Position numbers and translations under genes: made by a program. A stretch of DNA of 64,000 nt from the NCBI RefSeq assembly GCF_002464935.1, contig NZ_NBYY01000031.1:1-64000 (forward strand), written 5' to 3'. The DNA is from Candidatus Enterovibrio escicola (GTDB lineage Bacteria > Pseudomonadota > Gammaproteobacteria > Enterobacterales > Vibrionaceae). Position 1 is the stretch's first letter, and each line of letters begins with the position of its first letter. Shown here in pieces: positions 50,438 to 61,048 of the stretch. Below the pieces are notes generated by a model. The model was not told where the DNA came from, ran no database searches, and saw only the letters and a list, made by a program, of their open reading frames with translations.

Positions 50438-51144
50438 TTGCCATTTTTTTCAATGGTGTCTAGCCGCACATTATGCTTTTCTACATCATCGGCAGATGCA
50501 TAGATGATCTTTAGCGATTTCATTCTATCTTCTACACGTCGAATATACTTTCCATCCTGATGGTGTTCATCGCTATCTCTAAACACTAGTACTGTCTGTC
50601 CACCGGTCATCAACAGATAAATATCCGCCAATATCTCAGCGTCTAGCAATGCTCCGTGCAGCGTACGGTGAGAATTATCGATGCCATACCGTTCGGTGAG
50701 TACATCCAAATTATTTCGCTTACCTGGAAAAATTTTCTTTGCCATGGCCAAAGAATCGGTGATCTTACAAAAATCTTGGGTTTTACCAATGCCTTTACCC
50801 AACATTTGGAATTCATGATCCATAAAACCAACGTCGAAGTTCACGTTATGCGCGACTATTTCAGCTCCTCTTATGAATTCTAAGAACTCCTGATGAACAT
50901 CTGCATAAGTAGGTTTATCCACTAAAAATGCGTCGGTAATGCCATGAATGGCAATCGCTTCTGGATCAATTTCACGATCTGGCTTGATGTAAACATGGAA
51001 ATTTTTACCTGTGAGCTTACGCTTGATAATCTCCACAACACCAATTTCAATAATCCTATGACCTTCATAATGAGGTCCACTATCACGGTTCATACCCGTA
51101 GTTTCTGTATCAAGAACTATTATTCTTTCGTAACTGGCTTTCAT
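50422..51144 (-). CDS. dnaQ: DNA polymerase III epsilon subunit (proofreading)
   Basis: 3'-5' exonuclease of the replicative polymerase, 240 aa (E. coli 243). DEDDh residues: Asp and Glu in IVLDTETTGMN near 9-19, Asp in AHNVNFDVGFMDHEF near 97-111, His and Asp in HRTLHGALLDAEILADIYLL near 158-177. The C-terminal polymerase-binding tail is present. Divergent from rnhA with 51 bp between starts, the same arrangement as in E. coli, so the promoters must overlap. Its 3' end overlaps the next gene's possible start. Intact. Confidence 0.97.
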   Translation of the reverse strand: MKASYERIIVLDTETTGMNRDSGPHYEGHRIIEIGVVEIIKRKLTGKNFHVYIKPDREIDPEAIAIHGITDAFLVDKPTYADVHQEFLEFIRGAEIVAHNVNFDVGFMDHEFQMLGKGIGKTQDFCKITDSLAMAKKIFPGKRNNLDVLTERYGIDNSHRTLHGALLDAEILADIYLLMTGGQTVLVFRDSDEHHQDGKYIRRVEDRMKSLKIIYASADDVEKHNVRLDTIEKNGKCLWR

Positions 51145-51195
51145 AGCGTCACTTATGTCAGACTTGATGATAAATTTACTTAAATAATAACAAAT

Positions 51196-51663
51196 ATGGT
51201 TAAGCAGGTAGAAATTTTTACGGACGGTTCTTGTCTCGGCAATCCAGGACCTGGCGGGTATGGGGTTGTCTTACGCTACAAACAGCATGAAAAAGAACTC
51301 AGTGAGGGCTTCAACCTTACGACTAATAATCGTATGGAGTTGCTAGCCGCCATTATTGGGCTCGCCAGTTTGAAAGAATCCTGCACAATAACGTTGACCA
51401 CAGACAGTCAGTACGTCCTCCAAGGCATTACCAAATGGGTACACAATTGGAAGAAACATGGATGGAAAACAGCAGATAAAAGACCTGTTAAGAATGCAGA
51501 TTTGTGGAAACGTCTCGACGAGGAAAGTCAGCGTCACAAGGTTAACTGGCAATGGGTGAAGAGCCATGTAGGTCATTTTGAAAATGAACGTTGCGATGAA
51601 TTAGCTCGCCACGCTGCAGAAAAACCAATATATTCAGACGAGGGATACAAATCCAACAACTAA
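51196..51663 (+). CDS. rnhA: Ribonuclease HI
   Basis: Cleaves RNA in RNA-DNA hybrids; 155 aa, identical in length to E. coli. All four metal ligands are present: Asp 10 in [18 protein letters not shown], Glu 48 in [10 protein letters not shown], Asp 70 in [11 protein letters not shown] and Asp 134 in [13 protein letters not shown]. The catalytic His lies in [11 protein letters not shown] near 124. Divergent from dnaQ; its stop overlaps the convergent yafS stop by 4 bp. Intact. Confidence 0.98.
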   Translation: MVKQVEIFTDGSCLGNPGPGGYGVVLRYKQHEKELSEGFNLTTNNRMELLAAIIGLASLKESCTITLTTDSQYVLQGITKWVHNWKKHGWKTADKRPVKNADLWKRLDEESQRHKVNWQWVKSHVGHFENERCDELARHAAEKPIYSDEGYKSNN

Positions 51664-52424
51664 TGACCCCTAGATATCACTAATGTATCATCAGTGCGAT
51701 AATTTACCCTGACTGGGGACAATCGCTTACGCAATCTCCATTCTAGCCTGATTGGTTTCAACGGATAGGTTCGCTTCCTTGCCACAATGAAATACAACGA
51801 ACCAATCATGGGAAGAAGGCCAGAAAATGCGTTCTCAATCCATGCACCACTGGTTCGATGTTTCGTAGCTGGGATCAAACCAAAGCACGACAGATCAATA
51901 ATCTCGTAGTTAAGTACACCCAGCCAATCTCGCACTCTTAATGGTGTAAACATCCGTCCATTCCATGGAAGACAATGTTTACGCAAATGAATAAGCCGTT
52001 GAATTCCCATTAAACTACTCGGATTCACACCAGTAACAATAAGGTAACCATCATCTATCATGATCCTGTCTATTTCGCGTAAGAGTTGATGTGGATCATC
52101 AGTATAATCTAGTTGATTTGCAAGAATACAAACATCAAATGCTTTACTAACAAAAGGCAAATTATAGATTTCAGATTCGACATTACGTAGGGGATTTAAC
52201 TTATCAATACAGACCTGATGCTGAATGTTACAATGTCTGCTCACCAATTCACAGCTCAAACCACCAAGCTTGAGCATGTGGTAACCGAACATACGTGGCA
52301 GCCACTCATCAAGTCTCGTTTGTATATGCAAGCCTGCCCATTCGCCATGTGCGAATTGAGCCCATGTATAGGGGTATTCTAAAGGGCGTTGGCTACATGC
52401 TAGTTTCATAATTAATGATGTCAT
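51660..52424 (-). CDS. yafS: SAM-dependent methyltransferase YafS-like
   Basis: About 250 aa of the YafS methyltransferase group. The SAM-binding region is degenerate ([14 protein letters not shown] near 63) as in relatives; [20 protein letters not shown] near 95-114 and [20 protein letters not shown] near 130-150 are typical of class I enzymes. The start at MTSLIM leaves 14 bp to the divergent gloB start; [13 protein letters not shown] at 52409 is a reasonable alternative. Target unknown. The gene order rnhA-yafS-gloB is as in E. coli. Intact. Confidence 0.88.
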   Translation of the reverse strand: MTSLIMKLACSQRPLEYPYTWAQFAHGEWAGLHIQTRLDEWLPRMFGYHMLKLGGLSCELVSRHCNIQHQVCIDKLNPLRNVESEIYNLPFVSKAFDVCILANQLDYTDDPHQLLREIDRIMIDDGYLIVTGVNPSSLMGIQRLIHLRKHCLPWNGRMFTPLRVRDWLGVLNYEIIDLSCFGLIPATKHRTSGAWIENAFSGLLPMIGSLYFIVARKRTYPLKPIRLEWRLRKRLSPVRVNYRTDDTLVISRGH

Positions 52425-52438
52425 AGCTGGAGAGTAAA

Positions 52439-53197
52439 ATGCTATCTATATTAAACATACCTGCATTCAATGACAATTATATCTGGCTACTAGAAGCTAA
52501 TGATAATCATTGTGCTATTATCGACCCAGGTAATGCCGTACCAGTATTGGAAGTCCTTGAAGAACGAGGCCTCCATCTCGACGCCATATTGATTACACAT
52601 CATCATCATGATCATGTTGGTGGTGTCCCAAAGCTTAAGGCGTGTTTTCATGATCTTACAGTTTATGGCCCTACCACCACTCGTTTTCCTTATGTCACGC
52701 ACCCGCTAAGCAACAACGGTAAGTTCGTATTGTTTAATTCCATTTTTACTGTTTTCCAAGTTCCTGGACATACACGGGACCACATCGCTTATTATGCTGA
52801 TGGTATGTTGTTTTGTGGTGATACACTCTTTTCTGGTGGATGTGGACGCCTCTTTGAAGGTACTCCGGCACAGATGCTTGCATCACTTACAATTCTGACC
52901 TTGTTATCAGACAATACCAAGGTATATTGCGCACACGAGTATACTCAAGCCAATTTAAAGTTTGCTTTGGCTGTTGAGCCTAATAATTTTCTACTCAATC
53001 AGTATGCATCTGACGTCAATGTATTACGCACAAGTGGGATGAGTACCATACCAAGCTCCATAGGCAAAGAGAAATCCATTAACCCTTTTCTACGCACCCA
53101 TTATGCGTCTGTAAAAGCAGGAGTGAAACACCGAGTTGAATGCACATCAGATCTTGACACTTTCACAACCCTAAGACGCTGGAAAGATGAATTTTGA
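52439..53197 (+). CDS. gloB: Hydroxyacylglutathione hydrolase (glyoxalase II)
   Basis: Hydrolyses S-lactoylglutathione in methylglyoxal detoxification; 252 aa (E. coli 251). Metallo-beta-lactamase fold: ILNIPAFNDNYIWLLE at the N terminus, the zinc motif LITHHHHDHVGGVP near 51-64, PGHTRDHIAYY near 108 (third His), FCGDTLFSGGCGRLFEGTP near 124-142 (bridging Asp), and VYCAHEYTQANLKFA near 161. The C-terminal substrate-binding helix includes NPFLRTH. CTGGAGAGT precedes the ATG. mltD follows 67 bp later on the same strand. Intact. Confidence 0.97.
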   Translation: MLSILNIPAFNDNYIWLLEANDNHCAIIDPGNAVPVLEVLEERGLHLDAILITHHHHDHVGGVPKLKACFHDLTVYGPTTTRFPYVTHPLSNNGKFVLFNSIFTVFQVPGHTRDHIAYYADGMLFCGDTLFSGGCGRLFEGTPAQMLASLTILTLLSDNTKVYCAHEYTQANLKFALAVEPNNFLLNQYASDVNVLRTSGMSTIPSSIGKEKSINPFLRTHYASVKAGVKHRVECTSDLDTFTTLRRWKDEF

Positions 53198-53264
53198 CAT
53201 TCGCCCATTGTAAGTACTGCTACAGGCTGATCAGTATCAGACATTTTTTGAAAGGTCGTCACGT

Positions 53265-54833
53265 ATGAAGTTACGATATGTTCTAACCTGTTCGATTCTC
53301 CTTATAGGATGTCAGCTCTCCAAGACAAATAACATCGAAACAATAAGGATGATACCAGAGAAAACAACCACCAATCAACAAATAGAAACCAATTCCATCG
53401 TGGTAAAAGAAGATCCAATTCCTCATGCCGTTACACCTCAAGCTCAAGAAAATATCTGGGATCGGATCACGATGCAATTGGAGTTAGCCGTTCCAGATAA
53501 GCAACGAATAAACTACTATCGCAACTGGTATCTCAAGCATCCACAACACTTGGAAACGGTCGCCAAACGTGCGGAACCCTTCTTATATCTGATAACAGAG
53601 AAAGTTGAAGCACGCGGTATTCCGCTTGAAATTGCATTACTTCCAATAGTTGAAAGCGCCTTCGACCAGTTTGCATACTCACACGAGCAAGCAGCTGGTC
53701 TTTGGCAATTTGTACCTGACACTGGACACCGTTTTGGTCTTAAACAAAATTGGTGGTATGACGGTAGACGTGATGTTATAGCGTCAACTGATGCTGCATT
53801 AGATTTACTTGAGTACCTTCACAAGAAATTTAATGGCAATTGGTTTCATGCTTTAGCAGCCTATAACACTGGTGAAAGACGAATATTTATGGCCATCCGT
53901 AAAAATAAATCTATGGGTAAACCAACTGATTTTTGGTCACTCGATTTGCCAAAAGAAACCAGTGAATATGTACCAAAGTTGATCGCAGTTGCAGATATCA
54001 TCAAACACCAACACAAATATAAATTATCTCTGCTCCCCATTGTAAATAAGCCTGTAGTTGGGACTGTTGATCCTAACGTGCAAATGGACTTAGCACAGGC
54101 AGCAAACTACGCTGGATTATCTCTATCCGAACTTAAAAGCCTCAACCCTGGCTACAATCATTGGGTAACATCACCGAATGGCCCAACACATTTTCTTTTA
54201 CCTCACAATAAAATTGACAGGTTTAAGCGAACGTTTTCGGATAATGGTAATAAAAGTATAAATATCACCCGCTACAAGGTAAAAACTGGCGATTCTTTGA
54301 GCCTCATTGCACAACGTCACCATACAACAATAAAAGTGATAAAACTTGCCAATAGCCTCGATAGCTCTAATATTCTCTCAGGTCAACACCTGATAATACC
54401 GAATGGATTAAAAGTCCAAACCAAATATTCATTGAATGATCTACGACGTTTTGCTAAATTTTCAAGCAAGAAAAATAGTGACTACAAGTTGAGTTACAGG
54501 GTTAAACAAGGTGACAGCTTCTGGAAAATTTCTCTCGAACAGGATATATCATACAAAGACTTGGCACGCTGGAATGGCATGAATCTGCAAGACCCACTAC
54601 ATATTGGACAAAAACTGACAATGTGGAAAAGAGCAGATGACAATGTACTCATTCGGACTATCCTTTATTCAATTCGTGAAGGAGATTCATTAAGTAGTAT
54701 TGCTTTACAATATAACGTATCTGTATCCGAGTTAGTAAAATGGAATTCCCTAAAAAAGCATGAGTATCTCAAGTTGAGACAAAAACTTAAGATCTACATT
54801 GACATATCTGAAACTAACTCAAAAACACGATAA
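53265..54833 (+). CDS. mltD: Membrane-bound lytic murein transglycosylase D
   Basis: Lipoprotein that cleaves the glycan strands of murein; 522 aa. The signal peptide ends in lipobox LLIGC with Cys 16. The transglycosylase domain shows the catalytic Glu in ALLPIVESAFDQFAY near 127-141, then AAGLWQFVPDTGHRFGL, DGRRDVIASTDAALDLL and LAAYNTGERRIFMAI. Three LysM repeats follow: about 335-380 (YKVKTGDSLSLIAQRH), 410-455 (YRVKQGDSFWKISLEQ) and 467-512 (YSIREGDSLSSIALQY). GAAAGG precedes the start. It may be co-transcribed with gloB. Intact. Confidence 0.97.
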   Translation: MKLRYVLTCSILLIGCQLSKTNNIETIRMIPEKTTTNQQIETNSIVVKEDPIPHAVTPQAQENIWDRITMQLELAVPDKQRINYYRNWYLKHPQHLETVAKRAEPFLYLITEKVEARGIPLEIALLPIVESAFDQFAYSHEQAAGLWQFVPDTGHRFGLKQNWWYDGRRDVIASTDAALDLLEYLHKKFNGNWFHALAAYNTGERRIFMAIRKNKSMGKPTDFWSLDLPKETSEYVPKLIAVADIIKHQHKYKLSLLPIVNKPVVGTVDPNVQMDLAQAANYAGLSLSELKSLNPGYNHWVTSPNGPTHFLLPHNKIDRFKRTFSDNGNKSINITRYKVKTGDSLSLIAQRHHTTIKVIKLANSLDSSNILSGQHLIIPNGLKVQTKYSLNDLRRFAKFSSKKNSDYKLSYRVKQGDSFWKISLEQDISYKDLARWNGMNLQDPLHIGQKLTMWKRADDNVLIRTILYSIREGDSLSSIALQYNVSVSELVKWNSLKKHEYLKLRQKLKIYIDISETNSKTR

Positions 54834-54931
54834 AAATCGACAAACCAATGGTATGCTATTTTCTAATTTCATGTTATCTACATAAAGTCATTGCTCATCT
54901 ACTTCACAGATAAGCACCATTTCATATACAT

Positions 54932-54987
54932 GTACATGCCTTTAAGCACCACACATATAGTTTCTGTGAGAAAATTTCTAGGTGAAA
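54932..54987 (-). repeat. 56-bp hairpin repeat, copy 5
   Basis: GTACATGCC to TTTCTAGGTGAAA, followed by GAACAGGGGGCGG in the middle of an IS256 transposase. It lies about 100 bp past the mltD stop. No IS91-like coding sequence next to it. Confidence 0.7.
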
Positions 54988-55996
54988 GAACAGGGGGCGG
55001 AATCAAGTACAACAGCATACTGGTTACGCCCTATATCAAGCAAACCCAAAATATAGAAGCGCTTATCCCTTGGCTCTGTCTGCGTGGGATCTCCACGGGC
55101 GGTGTCAGCCATCCCTGAAATCTCTCTTAGGTAAGCAAGCCAAGCGGTTGTCAGCAAACAGTGTTTCTCGACTCAAGCAACAGTGGGAAGTAGAATACGA
55201 CCAGTCGCGCAAGCGCGACCTCAGTAAACGTCGGTATGTCTATATTTTGGCCGATGATATTTACTGCAAAGTTAGAATGGATGACAAACTTTACCTGCCT
55301 GTTGTCATAGGCGTCGATAATACCAGCTACAAGGAAGTACTCGCCGTTGTCGATGGGTACAGGGAGTCAGAGGTTAGTTGGCTTGAAGTTCTGTCACAGC
55401 TAACGTGCCAAGATATCAATATCTCTCCTTAACTCGCCATTGCTGATGGTGCTTTCGGTTTTTTAAATACAGTGATAAAGCATTGTCCAACGACGCGTCA
55501 TCAGCGCTGCTGGGTATACAAAACGGCCAATGTATTAAACAAAGTCCCAAAATCCGTTTAACCAAGAATGAAAGAAGCGCTTCGTGATATTTGGATGACG
55601 GAGACATAACAAGAGGCACATAAAGCCTTCGGACAGTTCAAAATACGATATGGTGCTAAATATCCAAAAGTAGCGGAGTGCCTGACCAAAGACAAAGTAG
55701 AAATTCTGGCATTTTACGATTTCTCCACCGAGCACTGAATACATATTCGAACGACAAACCACATTAAATCAATATTTGCAACGGTGAGGCTAAAACGAAC
55801 AACACCAAAAATTGTGGAAGCCTAAAAACGACATTGGCAATGGCCTGCAAACTAGTGCAAACCTCTGAGGTTAACTGGCATAGGTTGAGAGGCTTTAAAT
55901 TGCTCTCAGATATCATCAAAGGCGTGAAATTCAAAAATGGCATTTGTGAAATAAACGTCAATCATCAGGACACTGCTCTGAAAGCTATACCCAGAT
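54988..55996 (+). mobile_element. IS256-family element lacking its 5' part, broken
   Basis: Starts mid-transposase at GAACAGGGGGCGG (GGGIKYNSILVTPYIKQTQN; IEALIPWLCLRGISTG), continues after a shift in 55150-55432 (SRLKQQWEVEYDQSRKRDLS; KLYLPVVIGVDNTSYKEVLA), then in several pieces to the right end ATTTGATTATAGCTC near 55995. Same left breakpoint as the copy at 16877. It is inserted in an IS5 element at CACTATTCCAC. Confidence 0.8.
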
Positions 55997-56343
55997 TTGA
56001 TTATAGCTCACTATTCCACTTCAAAGCAACGCGGGGTACTGAAGAAATGACATCCTAGAAATGAAGCTGTAAAGGCGTTGAAAGATGACAAACTGGCGTA
56101 GTTTAAATAGGACAGTGGTTATCACAAACGCTCATTAGCCGAAATAGAAATTTATAGCTATACTCAGTTATTCAGTCCTAAACTCACTCTTCGTTATTAA
56201 AATTATATAAGTTGCTGAGGCACTGTAAATGTGAAAGAAATAAACAAAGTAATAAAACTCGGGATACCTGTTCGCTAGCGGATAAATTAAAACTGGAAAG
56301 AAGATTTTTGTCAGTGCATTATAAGCCTGATTTAATCAACAAC
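55997..56343 (+). mobile_element. IS5-family 3' part
   Basis: From CACTATTCCACTTCAAAGC (transposase PTIPPRSN region) through GGTTATCACAAACGCTCATT to TTTAATCAACAACACC. The IS982 target point is uninterrupted but diverged (TTCGTTATTAAAATTATA). The 5' part is absent. Confidence 0.75.
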
Positions 56344-56404
56344 ACCCCTTTAAATCACAATCAATTTATTGAATACATGATCGGAAAGGCACCCGATTCT
56401 AGAT

Positions 56405-56925
56405 GCCAAAACAAGAAATAAATCTTTGCTCTTTTCAATCAGTGAAGTAATAATGACTATTATATTTTTATCATCAATCTGGATTTCTTGATTATAAAAC
56501 GTCTTACACCTACATTGTATACCATCACCTAACAGATAAATTTCCTGATTTGGTCAGCTCTACGCGGATGCTTGTCTTGATGCAAAGTACTCTAGTTTCC
56601 CTTTATCCTTCTCTGAGTCATTGTCAGGCCAAACCTCCAGTCAATGTGTTCATTAATTCAACTAACCTACAGGTTTGTCATAATTTACGTATTCTACGGC
56701 ATCGCGAATTTTAAGGGGATGTTAAACAAGGTAAGAGGTCATGAGATAGTTTTATGGCTTTACACTTCACCTTCTCATGAAAAATGAAGGCGGTATTATT
56801 TCAATAAATGAAGCAACAATCAATGTTGAGGACAAAGAATTGCTTGATATGGCCGATAATCTCTGAGGATTACTCATTGAATATATAACCAAGATCTAAG
56901 GTGAATTAAACCGTTGCCTGAATTA
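56405..56925 (+). pseudogene. Divergent IS982-type transposase remnant
   Basis: Follows the IS982 coding order (SFQSVK..IMTIIFL; KFPDLVSSTRMLVLMQST; NVFINSTNLQVCHNLRILRH; LLMKNEGGIISINEAT) but with far more substitutions and many stops than copies A-K. Probably an older or sister IS982 type. No clear ends found. It lies about 270 bp upstream of glyA. Confidence 0.65.
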
Positions 56926-57197
56926 AGTCATAAAAAGAACGAAAAATAACCGGCTGTGATACAAAAAGAGGTATTATTATAACTACCTGTTGTACAACAA
57001 ATTTTGTAAAATCTCGGTGTTTAAAATAACCACCACGAGAAAGTTTACTTTCGTATGAATACGGGTGTTACCAGTGCGGGGAAATAAACTTATTCCGAGG
57101 TTAAAACTAAATTGTAAAAATGTTTTGTGTTTACGAAACATTCAATCAACTAGTTGTAAATGTTAACTTAAGGGACAATTTAACTCAGGAGAGATAA

Positions 57198-58448
57198 ATG
57201 TTAAAACCTGACATGAATATAGCTGATTACGATCCAAAGCTTTTTGCTGCGATCCAAGAAGAAACAGCACGGCAGGAAGAGCACATTGAACTTATCGCTT
57301 CAGAAAACTACACCAGCCCTCGTGTTATGGAAGCGCAAGGTTCCCAGTTAACCAATAAATACGCCGAAGGCTACCCAGGTAAGCGTTATTATGGGGGCTG
57401 TGAATTCGTAGATAAAATAGAAAGGTTGGCTATTGATAGGGCGTGTGAGTTGTTTGGGTGTGAATACGCGAATGTCCAACCACACTCAGGATCCCAAGCG
57501 AACAACGCGGTTTATATGGCGCTACTAAACTTAGGCGATACTGTATTAGGCATGAGCCTTGCGCATGGCGGTCACCTAACCCACGGCTCCCCTGTTAACT
57601 TCTCTGGTAAGTACTACAACATCATTCCGTATGGTATCGACGAAGCGGGTCAAATTAACTACGATGAAATGGAGGAGATGGCAGTTGAGCACAATCCGAA
57701 AATGATCATCGGTGGTTTCTCAGCTTACTCACAAGTTGTAGATTGGGGGCGTATGCGTCAAATCTCTGACAATGTTGGTGCTTACCTATTTGTTGATATG
57801 GCTCATGTTGCGGGTCTTATTGCAGCAGGTGTTTACCCAACACCAGTACCACACGCACACGTTGTAAGCACTACGACGCACAAAACTCTTGCGGGTCCTC
57901 GTGGTGGTCTGATCTTGTCTAATGCAGGTGAAGATATGTATAAAAAGCTAAATTCTGCGGTATTCCCAGGTGGTCAAGGTGGTCCTTTGATGCATATCAT
58001 TGCTGCGAAAGCGGTAGCGTTTAAAGAAGCCATGGAGCCTGAGTTTGTAGAGTATCAACAACGGGTTGTCAATAATGCTAAAGCAATGGTGGTACAGTTC
58101 CAACAGCGCGGTTATAAAATCGTATCTAACAGCACGAAAAATCACTTATTCTTAGTTGATTTAATTGATAAAAATATCACTGGTAAAGAGGCAGATGCAG
58201 CATTGAGTTTGGTAAACATTACTGTGAATAAAAACAGCGTGCCGAATGATCCACGCAATCCATTTGTAACTTCTGGTATTCGTGTAGGTTCCCCTGCGAT
58301 CACACGTCGTGGTTTCACAAAAGAAGACGCGAAAGAATTGGTAAACTGGATGTGTGATGTGTTAGATGATATTAAGGACAAGGACGTGAGTGACGTGATA
58401 AAAACCAAAGTGCTGGAGATTTGTAAGCGCCTGCCTGTTTATTCTTAA
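57198..58448 (+). CDS. glyA: Serine hydroxymethyltransferase
   Basis: PLP enzyme converting serine and THF to glycine and 5,10-methylene-THF; 416 aa (E. coli 417). N terminus [40 protein letters not shown] near 30; [12 protein letters not shown] near 66; the PLP lysine in [19 protein letters not shown] near 222-240 (about Lys 229); [20 protein letters not shown] near 252. CAGGAGAGATAA precedes the ATG. It feeds one-carbon units to FolD and, through it, to PurN. The upstream 270 bp contains ATGTTT...AAACAT near 57119-57140, a possible but unproven operator. Intact. Confidence 0.98.
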   Translation: MLKPDMNIADYDPKLFAAIQEETARQEEHIELIASENYTSPRVMEAQGSQLTNKYAEGYPGKRYYGGCEFVDKIERLAIDRACELFGCEYANVQPHSGSQANNAVYMALLNLGDTVLGMSLAHGGHLTHGSPVNFSGKYYNIIPYGIDEAGQINYDEMEEMAVEHNPKMIIGGFSAYSQVVDWGRMRQISDNVGAYLFVDMAHVAGLIAAGVYPTPVPHAHVVSTTTHKTLAGPRGGLILSNAGEDMYKKLNSAVFPGGQGGPLMHIIAAKAVAFKEAMEPEFVEYQQRVVNNAKAMVVQFQQRGYKIVSNSTKNHLFLVDLIDKNITGKEADAALSLVNITVNKNSVPNDPRNPFVTSGIRVGSPAITRRGFTKEDAKELVNWMCDVLDDIKDKDVSDVIKTKVLEICKRLPVYS

Positions 58449-58741
58449 GATAGCATCCGCTAAGTAAAACATCTATGGGTATACAGATACTTAGATATAA
58501 CAATCTGTTCTTATTATACATTATATTTATATTTTCCACCTACTAATTAGGTACAATAGCTAATCAACTTGGAAATGTAAGTTTCGGCGTACATTACTGA
58601 TGTCATAATCAAAGCATTATTCTGTTGGTTGAAGCCCTATCAAAAAGGAATAACACCGAGTATAGCATCAGTAAACTCGCCCTACGGTAGGGAATCAGTA
58701 TGTCAATTACGTCGTTACATTCCCCGTGAAATATACCTATC
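58449..58741. other. Gap after glyA
   Basis: About 290 bp without a recognisable gene or terminator hairpin of note; IS debris starts at 58742. Confidence 0.4.
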
Positions 58742-58834
58742 AAACTGAACTCTACATAAGAAATAAACTAAATGTCCAAATTGAGATCTGATCGTTTTAA
58801 TCAGAGCACCAGTCGCAAAAGGATTTTTTGCATG
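58742..58834 (+). mobile_element. IS982-family left-end fragment
   Basis: AACTGAACTCTACATAAGAA through GAGATCTGATCG to AAAAGGATTTTTTGCATGG, i.e. the non-coding left end up to the start codon. It is cut off there by the IS5 element. Confidence 0.75.
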
Positions 58835-58835
58835 G

Positions 58836-60836
58836 TGTTGTTGATTAAATCAGGCCTATAACGTATTGATCCTAATCTTTTTCATAGTATTAATTTGTCT
58901 GCTGGCAAATAGACATCACGAGTCTTATGACTGTGTTTATTGCTTTTACATTTACTAGGGTTTCACCAACTTGAGCATTGTAATTAACCTCAGATATAAA
59001 TTAAGCGCTTGCTTATCAAACCTAGTCATCTTGATACTAGGCTTCTTTAGTTGAAATTAATACGCGATGAACCCCGCCAGCAAGTTGACCATAAAGCTGA
59101 TATAACTACGGTGCCGAGAATGCTCGATTTGGGATATGTTTTTTGTTGGTCACAAACGGTTCCGATAATACATCGTTTCTGGAGTATTAGGCATCCCAAC
59201 TTTTCATCACTTTGGGTTTCATATTCTTTTTTATACCCGTTATTAATGTCACTCCCTTGTTTGCAAATTCCCGTTCCAATGGACCATAGATATAACCTTT
59301 ATCTCCGTATAAACACCCAAAGCTCGTCAGTTGTTTCTGACATAGGCTTTCTATCATCCACGTTAGCCGTCGTCACTTTGACTAAGATAATGCACCTTGA
59401 TCATTGATCATAAGGTGTAGTTTGAAGCGGAGAACCAGCCTATCGTTCCTTTTCCTCGCTTTGAGGAACCTTTAAAAACCTGATATCTGAGAATGCGTAG
59501 GTTGTAACAAACCTGTAGCTTGGACCAATCAACAAAGGCAATCCCTAACGGTAAGTGAGGTAAGAACAAAAAAAACCAAAATACATTGCATGGACTTGAA
59601 CATTTGCGTGTAGCTGACTAATTTAGGAAATTCGTTGGTGAGGTAGCGGCAAACAAAGTGGATGTAATAGGTTTTGAAGTTTCGATATCCAGATTGATGG
59701 AAAGCTATAACTATCGTCATTACTTCACCAACGGAGAGGCGAGAAGGCTTGTTTCTTTGTTTGACACCGGAAGAAATGAGATGTTTTTTCCATGCAGGGA
59801 GGAAAGTCTGGCAGAAATCGGCGTCATCGACGCAAACAGTGTCTGAATCAGACAATGCCCAAGTCCTTATGCAATCAATAGTTTTTTTCAAACGGTCAGA
59901 TTGCGAATTTGGCATTTAGTTCATTGCTTATACGCAGCTTAGGTTAATTAGGAAGAGTAAGTTTAGGACTTAGTAACTGCTTATAGCGATGCATTGCTGT
60001 GTCGGCTAATGAGCATTTATGATAACCACTGTCCTCTTTACACTCCGCTAATTTAGCTTTTTTAACTCTTTTACCGCTTCATTTTTAAGATATCATTTTC
60101 GTAGTAACCTACGTTGCTTAGAGGTGGAATAATGGGTGTTATTCCTTTGTTATTCAGTACGTCTTCTGTGTCATAGGTTCCATCAGTACTGACTTGCGAT
60201 ATCTTTTGCCGTAATGGGTTAAGCAATATAGGTAAAACCTAATTATCCCCCATAAAAACTATGGTTAACCTCGGTGGAGATAACCGCATGAGTAGACACA
60301 CCAACCGCAAGATGAAGTTTGTGCCAGATACACCCCTTCTCCTTACCGTATTTACGCGTTTTCCATTCACCTACACCGTATACCTTTCAACCTGTGGCAT
60401 CAATAACGACGTGGGCGACAGCTATTCAACTCGACAAACTGTACTTAACTTATATGGTATTCGAACACTTACTAATGCAAGTGTATGTAGGGGATTTCAG
60501 CGGGACATTCATCAACGTGAAAATTGAATTGAGAAAGCCTTTTACATCCACGAAGGGGGATATTGAAAATACCTTTCACCATCAGTGCCGTTTCAATCTC
60601 GGTATCGGAAAATATAAACCCATGGCTAGGATGAACGTGATGCTTTAGACAATGCCATACCTTAATGGCAGTGGTGTCTATCTAAAAAGTGACTGAGCCT
60701 CGGTTTACTCATGCTTGATTATATTGTTTCCAGTTGCTGATCTTATGCGTAGCCTTCCCCATAATCACTTCCCGCTTAACTCCATGATGATCTAATCGTA
60801 GGAATTGCGATTAATTCACATATTTTGGAAACAACG
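58836..60836 (-). mobile_element. IS5-family element with IS982 nested inside
   Basis: 3' end TGTTGTTGATTAAATCAGGC at 58836 and 5' end TTGTTTCCAAAATATGTGAA near 60836. IS982 copy J splits it at GTAATTA, between the tail (58836-58984) and the rest (59948-60836). The transposase is in pieces with stops (RHMKVFTRFPFTYTVYLST-like shadow frames; TVEVKYSLSS region near 60420-60470 in minus). This is the locus where both sides of the recurrent IS5/IS982 junction are preserved. Confidence 0.85.
58985..59947 (-). mobile_element. IS982-family element, copy J, nested in IS5
   Basis: Right end TTAACCTCAGATATAAATTA near 58984 and left end AACCTAAGCTGCGTATAAG at 59947, flanked by AATTA on both sides as an apparent 5-bp target duplication. 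The N-terminal frame 59880-59529 is open (VCVDDADFCQTFLPAWKKHL; SRLSVGEVMTIVIAFHQSGY), then broken. The start codon context is lost (insertion of SDSDT before VCVDD). Confidence 0.85.
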
Positions 60837-61048
60837 CTCACTATCCTTAATGAAAAAGCTTGGATACCTTCACGTCAAAGATCCTGTTTCCCATAAAATT
60901 AGGTAGTATTCTCGATAAATCATACAGTAATGCAGCACGAAATGAATTGTCTAAAATTCGGTTTCATGAAATTCTCATGACTTTCTATTGCTACAGCATA
61001 GCCCTCCTCTTATCATGAATGTTTAGAATTTAGTTATCTGGCCAATAT

